Assembly (NCBI GenBank): GCA_036924285.1
Contig: JAYKYS010000002.1
Coordinates: forward strand, 8,804,001 to 8,868,000
Length of the DNA: 64,000 nt
Direction of reading: 5' to 3'
DNA from: Asterella californica
Lineage: Eukaryota > Streptophyta > Marchantiopsida > Marchantiales > Aytoniaceae
Made by a program: the position numbers and the translations under genes. The notes below the pieces were generated by a model. That model made no database searches and was not told where the DNA came from. It worked only from the letters and a program-made list of their open reading frames with translations. Position 1 is the first letter of the stretch. The number at the start of each line of letters is the position of its first letter. Below, in pieces: positions 1 through 11,235 of the stretch.

Positions 1-645
1 TATCGGAGGCAACTTCTGACTGTCGGAGGTAACGCAAACGCTTCTTCATAGCCTGTCTCGGACTTGGTTCACGACTGGCAGTGATTTCTACCATACAGAG
101 GTTAAAAAACTACAAATTGCGTTCTTTGAAGACAAACCAAGCCTACTTTCAGATAATGCAGAGATTTCTTCTGATCTTAACTTCTGAGTTCATTCGAGCA
201 ACGAAGCTGCTGACAAAGAGGCATTCTACTCAGCGTTCACGCAGCCGCGGAAAGGGAACTAACGGAGAAGGACGTCTTGCAGTTCCAGTTAGGTTCGGCA
301 AGGAGTTTCAGCTCACGAAATTGATGCGCAGATTTGAACACGATGACGCATAATCCATCCATTTCAGGCGTAAGATAAGATTCTGAACCTTGAAACTCTC
401 GATGTGCACGATCTGCCGGTACAAAAGAAGGATTGGGATTGGATATGATAGTACTGAATGATACATGAATCAACCATGCAAAAGCAACAACTTTTCGACA
501 AGAAACAGGCACAAAGCGAAAAGGAGTAGATCGCAGATACTAGAGAAAGGGACAACGTAGGAATGAACAAACGCATATGAATTCAAACCGACAGACCAAA
601 ATTCTATCAATCCGCTCGCACCACGTCGAATAGTCCACGTCCACG
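1..645. other. Unassigned flank, no supported gene
   Basis: Open frames here are short, overlap on both strands and show no recognisable domain. I see no repeat shared with the rest of the window and no RNA gene. It could be decayed transposon sequence or ordinary intergenic DNA. Confidence 0.5.
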
Positions 646-706
646 AATCCAAATTTCTTTATCTACACCTCGGCTATCGCGAGATGTAGATAAAGAAATT
701 TAGATT
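646..706. repeat. Near-perfect 27-bp inverted repeat (hairpin)
   Basis: Arms 646-672 and 680-706 are reverse complements over 27 bp with two mismatches and a 7-nt loop (673-679). The core is AAATTTCTTTATCTACA. Both mismatches are C/T differences between the arms, as expected for decay of a once perfect palindrome. It could be a fold-back insertion, a tiny MITE relic or a structured transcript; no coding context is visible. Confidence 0.8.
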
Positions 707-734
707 AGCGTTAAAAATCTCAGGTCCACATAGT

Positions 735-955
735 CTTCACGTCATTTGTGTTTATCATTGATTGCCAACGAGGAAACCTCACGGCTCTGCTGTGGTAATT
801 GTTGCAGTTGTAGCAAGATACACAGAAAAGAGTTTTTTCCTGAGTAACTTCACGTCATTTGTGTTTATCATTGATTGCCAACGAGGAAACCTCACGGCTC
901 TGCTGTGGTAATTGTTGCAGTTGTAGCAAGATACACAGAAAAGAGTTTTTTCCTG
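735..955. repeat. 113-bp direct tandem duplication
   Basis: The sequence beginning CTTCACGTCATTTGTG at 735 starts again at 848. The two copies are essentially identical for about 108 bp before diverging near 843 and 956. The duplication probably lies inside the LTR of the old minus-strand copia next to it. Confidence 0.9.
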
Positions 956-1187
956 TTCACTCACAGAAATGCAAAGCGAACATACAAGTCTCATATTGGA
1001 GGCGGACTGATATACCAGTAGTAACAATTGTAGTGCTAAAATTATTTTATCTACAAAGTGGAAACAGATTTCCTCAGCCTTACCATGTGTATCTGATATG
1101 CCTCTCAGGTTCCAGCTAACACTTCCTCCGATCCAGGCAATACTACATGTGATACTGAAGCTTATTATGTTTTATACAAAGTAAACA
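843..1187 (-). mobile_element. Probable 3' LTR remnant of old copia (Copia-0)
   Basis: On the minus strand the RNase H frame ends at 1195. It is followed at once by a purine-rich stretch (complement of 1186-1200, GAGTGGGAGTG), the usual polypurine tract of plant copia elements, and then TGTTTAC, a plausible decayed LTR start. The far end of the LTR cannot be placed. This is inferred from position rather than from a matching second LTR. Confidence 0.4.
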
Positions 1188-1194
1188 CTCCCAC

Positions 1195-1502
1195 TCAAAG
1201 ACATGCCTCAATTATACTCATCAGAGTACGAAATAGTTTGTGTTTCTCAAAGATGAGAACTTTGGTCAACACGTAAGCCACCATATCTCCAGTCGGACAA
1301 TAAATGATTTGTATCATTCCTTTCTTGATTTCATCCAGAATGAGATGGTGTTGCACTTCTGCATGCTTCATTCGAGCATGGAAGACTGGATTTTTAACGA
1401 GTGATAGACAATCCGTGTTGTCATTGTAAATCACAATTGGTTCTAGTTGAGGACATCCGATCTCTATCAGCAGTCTCTGTAACCAGATTCTTTCCTTAGT
1501 AG
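1195..1502 (-). pseudogene. Old copia (Copia-0), C-terminal RNase H remnant
   Basis: Minus-strand translation gives the end of a copia pol protein: a segment like IYNDNTDCLSLVKNPVFHAR, then KHAEVQHHLILDEI, matching the end of the RNase H domain, where intact copies read DN-S-x-L-x-x-NPVFHxRTKHIEV. The frame starts abruptly at 1502 because Copia-A1 inserted there. The rest of the domain resumes at 6795 in the same orientation. It is a dead copy, older than the element that splits it. Confidence 0.85.
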
Positions 1503-1789
1503 TGTTGAAGGATAATATAAGTTCAAGTTCTTTCTCCTTTGACTATGACCTTTGACTATGATCTTTCAGTTCCTTTCTCCTTCTTCAGTATCTGTTCGTA
1601 ACTCCCTCTAGTGTAACTGTGTTGTAACTCCTTTCTTGTAACACCTCCTTGTAACTCCTTGTTCCCCGTTCCTTCTATGAGGCACCCCCAATGACCTCTA
1701 CTCTGGAGATGATGACAGGTCTATTGTCTGATCCCTGTACGGAGCTTCTGCTGTGTGTGAGCTCCTGCTAACTCTCATTTTATTCAACA
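1503..1789 (+). repeat. 5' LTR of Copia-A1
   Basis: It begins TGTTGAAGGATAATATAAG and ends TTATTCAACA, directly before the tRNA primer site. It contains short tandem copies of CTTTGACTATGAC near its start. The 3' LTR has extra copies of this unit. Confidence 0.95.
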
Positions 1790-1801
1790 TGGTATCAGAG
1801 C
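1790..1801 (+). other. Primer-binding site, initiator tRNA-Met
   Basis: TGGTATCAGAGC abuts the 5' LTR and is the standard copia primer site complementary to the 3' end of plant initiator tRNA-Met. Confidence 0.95.
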
Positions 1802-4328
1802 AAGGCAGCGAGAAGCAAGAGAGAGAGGGTTTTTGCAAGGGGGTTTGACAGGAGGAACGGAAGGTTCCATCAAAGGAAAAGAGAGTACGAGTGAGGATGC
1901 AGAAGTACTCTTGACTGTGAGAAAAATGCAAATGTGGGCAGTGTGAGTGCTCAATTTTTTGTTTTTTTGAGACTATTTGACAGTTCCAGAGAGTTTGAAA
2001 CTCATTTTTGAGGGGTTTCTGGAAGTTTTTTGACGATTTCAAGGGCACCCACTTGAAGTGTCTTGTCAGGAAGGGTCGAATTAAGTAGGATACACCCTTT
2101 CTTGGATTTTCCATCATGGTGAAAAGTTACCGAAACTCACCTTTGACCAGCGTTTTGAGGGCACTTTATCGGTAGAAAAAGGCTCCGCCTTTATAGTAGG
2201 GAATTTGAAATATCTTTCCAACGAAATTTTTTCCGACCTATTCTGACCTCGTTTTGACACTGTCAGAAACTGTCAGAAACCTCTATCGAACTTTGACCGT
2301 CGATTTGAAGGCCTTAGAGACCTTTTTTGAGAAAACTAAAATTTTCCGAGGTCTACCCCTACTTTCACTTTGCCAACACGCATACCAAGTTTCATTTCAT
2401 TTGGAGACTGTTTGGTTAGACCAGGTTCGTGACATTGCACAATGACGTCGGTTACCATAACAGAGAACTTACTTTGTGATTCTCATAAGTTGAATACTTC
2501 GAACTACCCTATTTGGAGAGCTAGGGTACAGGCCATACTTGCTGGATATGACTTGTGGAAGTTTGTTATTGGTTTGCAAGAGAGACCCACTGTTGCTGAA
2601 GAAGCGTGATCAGTTAGCACTTTCTGTGATCAAGATGACAGTGGAAGATGCAGAACTAGTTGAGATCCTAGATACAGAAACTTTGAAAGAAGCATGGGGA
2701 TATCTTTACCAGGAAACATGAAGTGGCGAAAGAGGGGAAGTTGAGAGTTCTTAAGGGTAAGCTCGCAACCTTGCAGATGCAAGAGGGTAAGAGCATTGAG
2801 GACCATTTTATGGCCCTCAAATCTCTCTTACAGGACATCAAAACCTTAGGAGGAAGAGTTGAGAGTTCAGAAGCTATTCATTCGTTTCTTGAAAGTCTCC
2901 CTTCTGCTTATGAGGCATTTGTGAAGGCTATGGAGGTACGTCTTGGAAAGATTGAGATGGACGAACTAGAGATATTGGTGCTACAAGAAGAAATCAATAT
3001 CGAACAGAAGAACAAAAGAAAAGCAGCAAGTGACGAATCTGTTTTGCTGCACATCAACAAACAGAGAGGAAACTTTCGAGGGAAGAGGAAACTATTTCCT
3101 CTCAACAAAAGGTGGAATAGCAGTGCTGGAACAAGCAACCAAGGAGGAGGCTCTTTCGCACATGCACAAGGTGACAAGAAGCGCAAGAATGGAAACTGTC
3201 ACTACTGTGATAAACCAGGCCACTTTGCTCGTGAGTGCAGATTGAAGGCAAGACACGAAGGTATTGATAAGGACAAAAACAGAGCAAATCTTGCTCAGGC
3301 TAAGTCTCCAGGAGAAGATAATGAGCAGCTGTTTTTTACTGCTCTGTACACTAGTAAGTTAGATCATCCATGGTGGATAGATTCTGGAGCATCTAACCAT
3401 ATCTCCTCCATTCGAGAGTGGTTCCACAACTTTCAGGAGATCACCAATGGATCAACAGTTGGTCTACGAGATGGTGAGAGATACGAAGTTAAGGGACAAG
3501 GTGATATTCACCTCCAACTACCTACTGGAGCAGTATTTCGAGTTGAGGGAGTTTGGTACATACCTGGTGTGGTACATAACTTGCTCAGTGTTGGGAGGTT
3601 AGTCCAAGCTGGTTTTTACATCAATTTCAACAACAAAGGATGCAACATACAAGACAATCAAGGTGTAGTAGCAAGAGGCAATGTGGTAGGTCATTTATAT
3701 GAGCTTGAAGCTACTTCCTTACCTGAAGTTTTGCTTGCTGCTACTGTACAAGAGAAGACGGATTTGTGGCACAGAAGGCTAGGTCACATGAGTTCAGATA
3801 GAATGAACTTGCTGTACAAGTTCAACCTAGTTGAAGAAGTCCAGAAATTCGATTCTTTGCACAAGCCATGTGAGATCTGCTTGAAGGGAAAACAGGTTCA
3901 GAAGAAGTTCCCTTCAACAACAAGAAGGACTAAAGCTCCACTAGATTTATTGCATATAGATCTAGCAGGACCCATTGATCCTCCATCATTAGGTAGAGCT
4001 GAATATTACCTTTTGATAGTTGATGATTACTCACGAAAAATGTGAGTGAGGTTTCTGAGAATGAAGAATGAAGCTTTCACACACATGAAAGACTTCATAA
4101 CTGAAGTTGAGCTTCAGACTAGCAGAAAAATCCAAAAAATCAGGAGTGACAGAGGAGGGGAGTTTTTGTCCAAAGCCGCTGAGGCTTTCTACAAGTCCAA
4201 AGGCATCATACGTCAACTACTCCACAACAAAACGGAGTGGTGGAGAGGAAGAACAGAGTGGTTGCTAAAGTAACCAGATGTCTACTCAAGGATGGAGGAC
4301 TACCTAGGAAGCTGTGGGCTGAAGCAGT

Positions 4329-4377
4329 TAACACTGCAGTTTTCCTTCTCAACCGGAGAAGGAAAACTGCAGTGTTA
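4329..4377. repeat. Perfect 22-bp palindrome replacing pol sequence
   Basis: Arms 4329-4350 and 4356-4377 are exact reverse complements with a 5-nt spacer (AACCG). Copia-A2 has ordinary integrase coding sequence here (about 30121-30171). The right arm therefore replaced about 22 bp with an inverted copy of the left arm, net loss 4 bp, and shifted the frame. Confidence 0.95.
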
Positions 4378-6477
4378 TGAGCTCTGAAGAGACCTTCACA
4401 GGTATAAAACCTGATATCTCAAATCTTCAAGTTTTTGGGTGTAAGGTCTATGTACTTGTGCTTAGAGAGTTGAGGAGGAAGTTAGACGACTGCTCTAAAG
4501 TTTGCACTTTCATAGGCTACTCTGAACAAACGAACAGATACAAACTACTTGACAGCAAAGAGAAGACTGTCATTAGTAGGGATGTTTTCTTTGATGAGGC
4601 AAATCATACTGCTCATCTTGAGGTAGAGAAGAAGGAGACTACCACTCTCTCCAATGGTACTAGTCTAGCTTTCAGATTTCCTCTTTCTGATATGTTACAA
4701 GATAATCATTCTGATGAGAATGTATCAGAAGTTGTTAGAGGTGGTGTAGATGTTGATGTTGCTCAAACAGAACATATCATGCACTCACCTGAGTTGGTAG
4801 TAGATCTTCTCACACAAGTTACAGTTCCAACTTCAGTACCTGAACAAGTGCTTCAACCACTTCCGAATCAAGTAAGAAGATCTACTCGAATCAGGAGGCT
4901 ACCTGCTCGACTTGCTGAGATGTGGTTAGCAGAGGCGATTGATAACGCAGAACCACTGAAGTTCGAAGATGCTATAAATTCTGAGAAGTGGACAAAGGCA
5001 ATGAAGGAGGAGTTTACTGCATTGCAGAAAAACGATACTTGGTTCTTGACAACTCTTCCTGAAGGGAAGAAGTTGATTGGAACCAAATGGGTGTACAAAA
5101 TGAAGTACCATGCTGATGGTACAGTTCAGAGATATAAGGCTCGACTTGTAGCTAAGGGCTATCTACAGCAGCAAGGGGAGGATTATGATGAGACGTTTAC
5201 TCTTGTAGCGAAGATGAGTTCAAGTAGGCTGCTAATAGCATATTCTATGCTTCATAACTGGAAAGTATGGCAACTAGATGTGAAGAATGCTTTTCTGAAT
5301 GACAAGATACGAGAGGAAGTATACATACAACAGCCACAAGGTTTTCAGGTTGCTGGAAAAGAGCAGTTAGTATACAAACTTCGTAAAGCTTTGTATGGCC
5401 TTAAGCAAGCTCCTAGAGCTTGGTTTACTAGGATAGACAGTTTCTTAAGGAAGAAGGGTTTCTCTTCTACAAGGGGAGATCCTAATCTATATATCCTAGT
5501 TACAGCAAAAGGGAGAGTAGCGTTGCTGCTGTATGTGGATGATGTAATCCTTTCAGGCAGCGATGAAGAGGCTATCTCTTTAGTGAAGTTACAGTTATCT
5601 ACAGAGTTCGAGATGACTGACCTGGGCAGACTTACCTACTGTCTTGGAGTTCATTTAGTCGAAGATGGACAAGATCTGTACCTTGTACAAGATAAGTACA
5701 TCAACGACACATTGAGGGAGTATCAGATGCAAGACTGCAAGCCAGTGCCTACTCCAATGATACTTTCGAAGGATTGGTCTACTCAGCATAGATTTGACGA
5801 AGCGGTTTTATCAACTGAGTACAGGAGACTAGTTGGAAAGTTGATCTACTTGGTTGTAACGACCAGACCAGATCTAGCTTACGCTGTAAGCAAGCTTGGC
5901 AGGAGATGGAGGATCCAAGAGTTTCACATTTGAAGGCAGCGAAACGAGTACTCAAGTATCTGAAAGGTATTGCGTTTCATGGACTGAAGTTTACTTCAAT
6001 TATTCTTAAAGTTCTAACAGGCTTTACGGATGCAGGTGATGTCATAGACCGGAAATCAAGATCTGGTTATGCCTTCCTGCTTGCAGGTGCAGCTGTTACT
6101 TGGCAAAGTAAGAAACAGAAGGTTTCTTCTTTGTCATCCACAGAAGCCGAATATCGTGGACTGTGTAATGCAGTTCAAGAAGTCGTGTGGATAAGATGGA
6201 TGCTGGAAGATCTGGGAGAGGTTCAAAGAGAACCAACTACCATTTTCATTGATAACATGAGTAGCATTGCTCTTGTCAGAAATCCATTCCATCATGCGAG
6301 GACAAAGCACATTGAGGTGCAGGTCCATTTTATTCGTGACAAAATACAAAGTGGAGAGGTATGTGCCACTTGGGTACATACTGATGACCAACTAGCAGAT
6401 ATATTCACTAAACCGTTGTCTAAACCTCAGTTTGATAAACTGAGAAATGATCTTGGTATATGTGAACTGCCCGTGAT

Positions 6478-6489
6478 CTTACGAGGGGG
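6478..6489 (+). other. Polypurine tract of Copia-A1
   Basis: CTTACGAGGGGG directly precedes the 3' LTR. The same tract is found in Copia-A2. Confidence 0.85.
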
Positions 6490-6789
6490 TGTTGAAGGAT
6501 AATATAAGTTTACGTTCTTTCTCCTTTGACTATGACCTTTGACTATGACCTTTGACTATGACCTTTCAGTTCCTTTCTCCTTCTTCAGTATCTGTTCGTA
6601 ACTCCCTCTAGTGTAACTGTGTTGTAACTCCTTTCTTGTAACACCTCCTTGTAACTCCTTGTTCTCCGTTCCTTCTCTGAGGCACCCCCAATGACCTCTA
6701 CTCTGGAGATGATGACAGATCTATTGTCTGATCTCTGTACGCAGCTTCTGATGTGTGTGAGCTCCTGCTAACTCTCATTTTATTCAACA
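6490..6789 (+). repeat. 3' LTR of Copia-A1
   Basis: 300 bp, TG...CA, matching 1503-1789 apart from scattered substitutions and extra CTTTGACTATGAC units. It is followed by the target duplication AGTAG at 6790-6794. Confidence 0.95.
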
Positions 6790-6794
6790 AGTAG

Positions 6795-7690
6795 CTTGCG
6801 TGCAAGCTACATATTCAGCTTACGTGATAGATAGTGCCACGGTAGCTTATCGTTTAATGTTCCAAGTTATAGCAGCATCTGTCAACTTGAAAACATAGCC
6901 GGTGGTGGATCGTCTGATATCTGGATCTCTAGCATAATCTGCATCATCGTATCCATGAACTTGTACTTCCTCGATACATGTAATATTTCTTTAGTAGCAA
7001 ATATTGTAATTAGCCATTTCCTTAATGTATCGTAACAGCCTCTTTGCAGTAACAAAATGTTGTCGCTCCAGATCCTCCATGAACTTACTGATTTCTCCAA
7101 CCCCGTAAGCCAAATCTGATTGAGTATCCAAAATTCTCCACATAATGCTTCCAACAATACTACGGTAAGGAACGTTACTCATCTCTTCTCTCTCAACTTC
7201 TATCTTCATATACAAGTGTTTGGACAAGCTTGTAGTCCTCCATTCCAACACGTCTAAGCACGTTGAGATATGATTAGAATCTTTTTTCTTCCTATCTCGG
7301 TAAATCTATAAGTCGATGATGAACTTCATCAACCTAAGGTCAATCATTGTAAAGCAATCTGCTAGATAATTTGAGCTCCAACATTAAATCTTTATTGTTG
7401 GATAGTAATAATAGATCATCAACATAGAGCGCAACAACTATCAGTTTTTTCTCTCTAGACATCATGTAGACGCTAGAATCAACTTTACTAATCTTTTTCA
7501 TGAAATGACTTATCAATGGTGTCATTCCACTCGTAGGTAGATTATAGCAACCCATAAATGATCTTAAGTTAGAGTTCTGGTTGGTTATGTAGAACTTGTA
7601 GTAGCTAGTTTTAGCTAAGGGCTTGTACATGGGTGTTGTTTGGATCTGGGTTTGAATCGTACGATACTGGTGCAAGACTTTTTGTTAGCA
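6795..7690 (-). pseudogene. Old copia (Copia-0), RT and RNase H remnant
   Basis: Minus-strand frames 7675-7340, 7251-6991 and 7157-6882 carry in order an RT active-site segment LIVVALYVDDLLLL, a C-terminal RT segment PYRSIVGSIMWRILDTQSDL, and the start of RNase H around 6860-6960. The chain continues at 1502-1195 across the Copia-A1 insertion. Frameshifts and stops are frequent. Upstream pol domains and gag are not recognisable beyond 7690. Confidence 0.85.
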
Positions 7691-8021
7691 AAGAGATGTT
7701 TTCTTTGCTTTGAGCTACGTTTTGATAGTTTTGGGTCCATGTTGAGATTGAGAGACTTGTTTTAGGAGGTTAGGTGTAGATTACAGACCACTCAGGTTTG
7801 TTTCTCAGTTTTGTGTTCTTAGAGAAAAAGAAACGGAAGTGTATATAAACTGAGAGCTGGTTTATCTTGCGGAGCTTGTTCTCATGATTGTTTCTCTCTT
7901 TCTTATCTCTGTTCAGCACATGATATCTCCACAGTCAAGAACCTCATGTTTTCTTTGACAACTTCCACGCAAAATCTGATACGATACGATGATGAACTCG
8001 ACGTGAAAGTTCGAGGTGGAG
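7691..8021. other. Non-coding, possible retroelement leader with TATA
   Basis: No frame is supported. A TATATAAA box lies at 7842-7849. About 210 bp further on comes an ATG (8062) whose context resembles a gypsy gag start. This may be LTR or leader sequence of the rearranged gypsy element that follows, but no LTR ends were found. Confidence 0.3.
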
Positions 8022-8828
8022 ATTCTTCTATCTTTGAACTTTGAAGAGAAGACCGGTAGTTATGAGTGGAGACGGAAATAGAGTTAGTGTTTTGGGTGGA
8101 TTACTAACAGGAATCTTCTCTCGACTTTGCTTCCTCTTGGTAAGCAGACCGCTTCCTCAACTTTCTTCCAACTACTGGTCAATCCATCGTCTTTCTCCCA
8201 ATCCTCTAGATGCACCTCTAGCTTCTCTTGCAGCCTCTCATCTGCAGCTCGAAGGAATAACTCTATCTTGTTGGACTACAACGTCCACTTCTCCATCTTA
8301 GTGAACCGAGAAAATTGTTTCTCAAACTCCTTGAATAACTCAATAGCTTGTAAACCCTTCCTTGGTGGCTCGATCAGAGTCCTCTAAGAAATACTCGTCC
8401 ATCAAGACACGAATAAATGTCTCTCAGTCCTTGTCAAAATGATTCGTTAGCATTTTAACATGATCTTTAATCTTTGGAGCTGTTACCAACTCAAACGTCT
8501 CAATCATCTCATCTTCTCAACCCACTCTCAAGATGGAGTTGGTACTCGGTTCAACTCCATCTTCTTCACATAATGCTTCAGATACCTTGAGACATCTCTC
8601 TTTTCAAACTCGTCAATCTTGATAATTATTGCTTGAAGCGTCTTTGTTGTCAAGCTTTCTTTCACCCATCAAACTATTGTTGCCGTAAGAACAATGTGAA
8701 TGCTTGAAGAATCGATGCAATCGCTGAATCTAACTAGACATTTGGTAATCTACCTAAACCACTAGCTTCATTTCCGTCCCCACTCATAACTATCAATCTT
8801 CTCTTCAAAGTTCAAACATAGAAGAAAT
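8022..8828. mobile_element. Rearranged Ty3/gypsy gag fragment in inverted repeat
   Basis: The first ~90 bp (8022-8110, plus) and the last ~90 bp (8740-8828, minus) are imperfect reverse complements, each with the same leader and gag start (MSGDGN; ATG at 8062 plus and at 8787 minus). Between them the minus strand reads as a decayed gag in several frames: FEKRDVSRYLKHYVKKMELN near 8610, KGLQAIELFKEFEKQF near 8340, and IELFLRAADERLQEKLEVHL near 8250-8200. This order is familiar from a gypsy gag lineage of non-seed plants (recalled pattern, not searched). Stops and frame changes are many, so it is dead. The two facing starts imply an inversion or a head-to-head insertion. Confidence 0.6.
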
Positions 8829-8910
8829 ATGCAAGGATGTACACAAGATTATCAAGAAGTGTAATAATTGTCAAAGAGTGGGTAAGTCTACGTCATCCAC
8901 TCAATGGTCG
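8821..8910 (+). pseudogene. Gypsy integrase zinc-finger scrap
   Basis: Plus-strand translation from 8821 includes KKCNNCQRVGKS. The C-x2-C-Q-R segment is typical of the H2C2 zinc finger that opens gypsy integrases. Nothing recognisable continues downstream. It is short, so confidence is moderate. Confidence 0.5.
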
Positions 8911-9500
8911 TTACATACGATACTTCTACTAACACATTGATTTTGTAAGACTTATACAACGCGCAACATGCCGCATTATGACACCACACCTAAAAGTACA
9001 AATTTACATCTTTTCCAACCTAAACCAAACATGTCTAGTACATTCAGTCCGCCAAACATAGAAGTTCACTCCTAGTTGTCATGTATAGCTCATCACAATA
9101 GAAAAACTAGAATATGCAGCAAATATTCATCCTCCAGTAACACTGTTCTTGTTATAGGTCTTTATTCTCTTTGGTATCCTTGATAACCTTCTCTTGTATT
9201 TCACCACCATCTTTTGTATGTATCGATACGTATCCTTTGGTAACCATCACTTGAACTTCACTGCATGCGGAGACGTCACCCATTTTAAATTACATTTTAA
9301 GAGAGGTATTGTCTCTCACGCCTTGGTATAATCACAGTCGTAATCATTGTAATCCCTTAAAGCGAGGATCGACATGCAGTTCCATCCCAACTGTGTGTGA
9401 ATATCTTGGAGATCTGAATTCTGGAAGTTAAGACATTCAAAGGAGATTTGAACCCCAGAACTCATATTTTGTTAGAAGACTGAGCTATCGAACTCTTCTC
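8911..9500. other. Unassigned, no supported gene
   Basis: No domain, repeat or RNA gene seen. It ends where the duplicated array begins. Confidence 0.5.
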
Positions 9501-10336
9501 ACTAAGAAATCCATAACCACTCGACAGGAAAAAGCAAGCGTATGGATCAGTCAACGAGTTGAATGACAGTAAGGAAATGTCCAATTGGACAGCAATTGAG
9601 AAATCGCGAGCCGAATCTCACCTAATCTCTGTTTTCACTCTCTCCGTTTCACTGGCTCCCTCTCACCTCTTGTCAGTGTGTCTCCTCGTGTGTCTTCCTG
9701 CCTTAGAGAATTCGACCCCGTATCGTTTCAGCCAGCCAGAACGTTCCATACAAGGGAAGGGAAGAGAGGCTCTGCATAAGGAAAGACAAAGGCTGAGTGA
9801 GCCCCAGAGAGAGGAAGCGAAAGAAAGAAGGAAAGTCAGTTTCACTTGATATTAGAACGAAAACACAAAGAGTTCAACCGCAAAATTTTGCTCTGTGGTC
9901 AGAACTATCGAAGCACACCCACACGCTGTATTACGTTCAGAGATGACACCACAGTGCTACAAGGAAGTTGGGTTGTTCTCTGCAATCTTCGGAACAGCAC
10001 AAATACTCCGTAGCATTGTGCATGTATTCATCGACGAGCTGAGGAGTTTAGTAGTGAAAATAATACAGAGCACGGAAAGGTGGAAAAGCCCCCAAGGAGA
10101 AAAGAAGTGAAGAAAGCACGAGTCCCATAAGTTTTAGGGTCTTGAACAGAAACAGAGTAACTGAGGCCGCGAGAGACACGAAGGGAGACGGTGGAGCGCT
10201 AGCAAGTAAACATACAATTCTACGTGGCGCCATTCTTCTGGAAATTTCAAAATAATCAAAGGCAAAGTTGGTATTTATCATCAAATACATCCATTAATCA
10301 TAATTCCAGGTAAAAGGTGATCTTTCTCCACTGTGG

Positions 10337-10348
10337 TATAAAACCCTA
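10337..10348 (+). promoter_or_regulatory. TATA box overlapping telo-box
   Basis: TATAAAA (10337-10343) runs into AAACCCTA (10341-10348), a telo-box often seen just downstream of TATA in plant promoters. It is present again in block A2 near 17661 and in altered form near 44140 (TATAAAACTCTAG). No coding frame follows, so any transcript would be non-coding. Confidence 0.35.
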
Positions 10349-10907
10349 GCATCTATATAGAGATAGTTACTCAGTACGGGAGTTTGTTCCCGGATTAGGT
10401 TTGATATCTTGATAGCAGTAATTCTGGTCAAGATTTATTTTTTGACTCGACTCTAGCACATAAGTATCACTGAGTGCGGAGCCCTTTCACATTATATAAC
10501 GACTTACGAACTCGAGTAGACTAAATACGAAGACTGATGTGACATAGCAAATCTGGTGAATGCAAGTGCACATGAATACATTTGAAATCAAATATATTTG
10601 ATATCCTTGAACTCCATTCAATGTACCCATTAGATCAATTATATCAACTGTAAAACTGATAGACCACTGTTTAGGCTCGATTTAGTATCAGACAATTGAC
10701 CTACATATATCATACAGAAGACCTGCTCCTGAATACAAAAGAGAAAAGACTTTATATTTCCAGGATCCCTTAAGTACTACATCAGTGTTCACAAAGTTCT
10801 CTGTTATATTCTCTTCTCAAGTAACCATCGTGTAATTCATTGAACAGAAGAAGGTTCGCTGATGCAGTATTCACAAGTGTGCCAACAAGAAAGTTTATCG
10901 TGAGAAA

Positions 10908-11235
10908 ATGTTCTCTGTTGAGAACTTCTGTCCAAGCTTTCGGAAGTTGCTTCATGCTAATCTAGATATTGCTGCGGAGCCCATCCAGCTTCGGAATTCA
11001 GCCCAGATAACTTTGTCTGTGGCCGCTTTTATCCTCTTCGCTTCATTTTTCAGCAATTTGTCCTGCGGACCTGAACTGGTGGAGATAGAACATGTACAAC
11101 TTTGTGTTCTGGTCAGGTATTCGCATGAAGCAGCAGTTATCCAAATTCTCCATGTACAAGTTTTGGCTCCACATCCACGAGAATCACGCTAATGGACCCA
11201 CTTACATCAGCCACTCATTAACGGATCTATAAATA
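10908..11235 (+). promoter_or_regulatory. Upstream module of the pseudogene in R1
   Basis: It shares an ordered set of words with the upstream regions of the intact genes: GAACTTCTGTCC, then GTTGCTT, CTGCGGAGCCC, GAAGCAGCAGTTATC, CATGTACAAGTTTTGGCT, and finally TATAAATA at 11228-11235. A TATA-like box and leader remain although the gene body downstream is broken. Confidence 0.55.

Larger units (their letters stand above)
2442..6502 (+). pseudogene. Copia-A1 gag-pol polyprotein, multiply broken
   Basis: Domain order follows the copia family: UBN2-type gag from the ATG at 2442, CX2CX4HX4C zinc knuckle (CHYCDKPGHFAREC, about 3200-3240), protease WWIDSGASNH (about 3372), GAG-pre-integrase HHCC (about 3765-3890), integrase, RT with LLLYVDDV (about 5525), RNase H to 6502. 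Against Copia-A2 the lesions are: a 17-bp deletion near 2608, a 1-bp insertion near 2698, TGG to TGA at 4043-4045, a 13-bp deletion near 4219, replacement by a palindrome at 4356-4377, a 1-bp deletion near 5900, and a 9-bp deletion near 6033 that removes the Asp-Trp of the RNase H motif. The copy cannot encode an intact polyprotein. One domain, the protease motif, is better preserved here than in Copia-A2. Confidence 0.95.
1503..6789 (+). mobile_element. Copia-A1: complete, inactive Ty1/copia retrotransposon
   Basis: Two LTRs (1503-1789 and 6490-6789, both TG...CA) flank a primer-binding site, a broken gag-pol frame and a polypurine tract. The 5-bp target duplication AGTAG is at 1498-1502 and 6790-6794. 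The LTRs differ by several substitutions and by the number of CTTTGACTATGAC repeats, so the copy is not brand new. It sits inside an older minus-strand copia. Copia-A2 at 27202-32575 is the same family and serves as the reference for locating the lesions in this copy. Confidence 0.95.

Noticed and set aside
6791..6810. 9-bp palindrome GTAGCTTGC/GCAAGCTAC at the right edge of Copia-A1
   Set aside because: Short, overlaps the target duplication, and may occur by chance; not enough to call a functional site.
9895..10110. 71-codon frame conserved between blocks A1 and A2 (also 17211-17426)
   Set aside because: The conservation follows from the block duplication. The two differences seen are both amino-acid changes, no domain is recognised, and the inverted copy in R3 is truncated.
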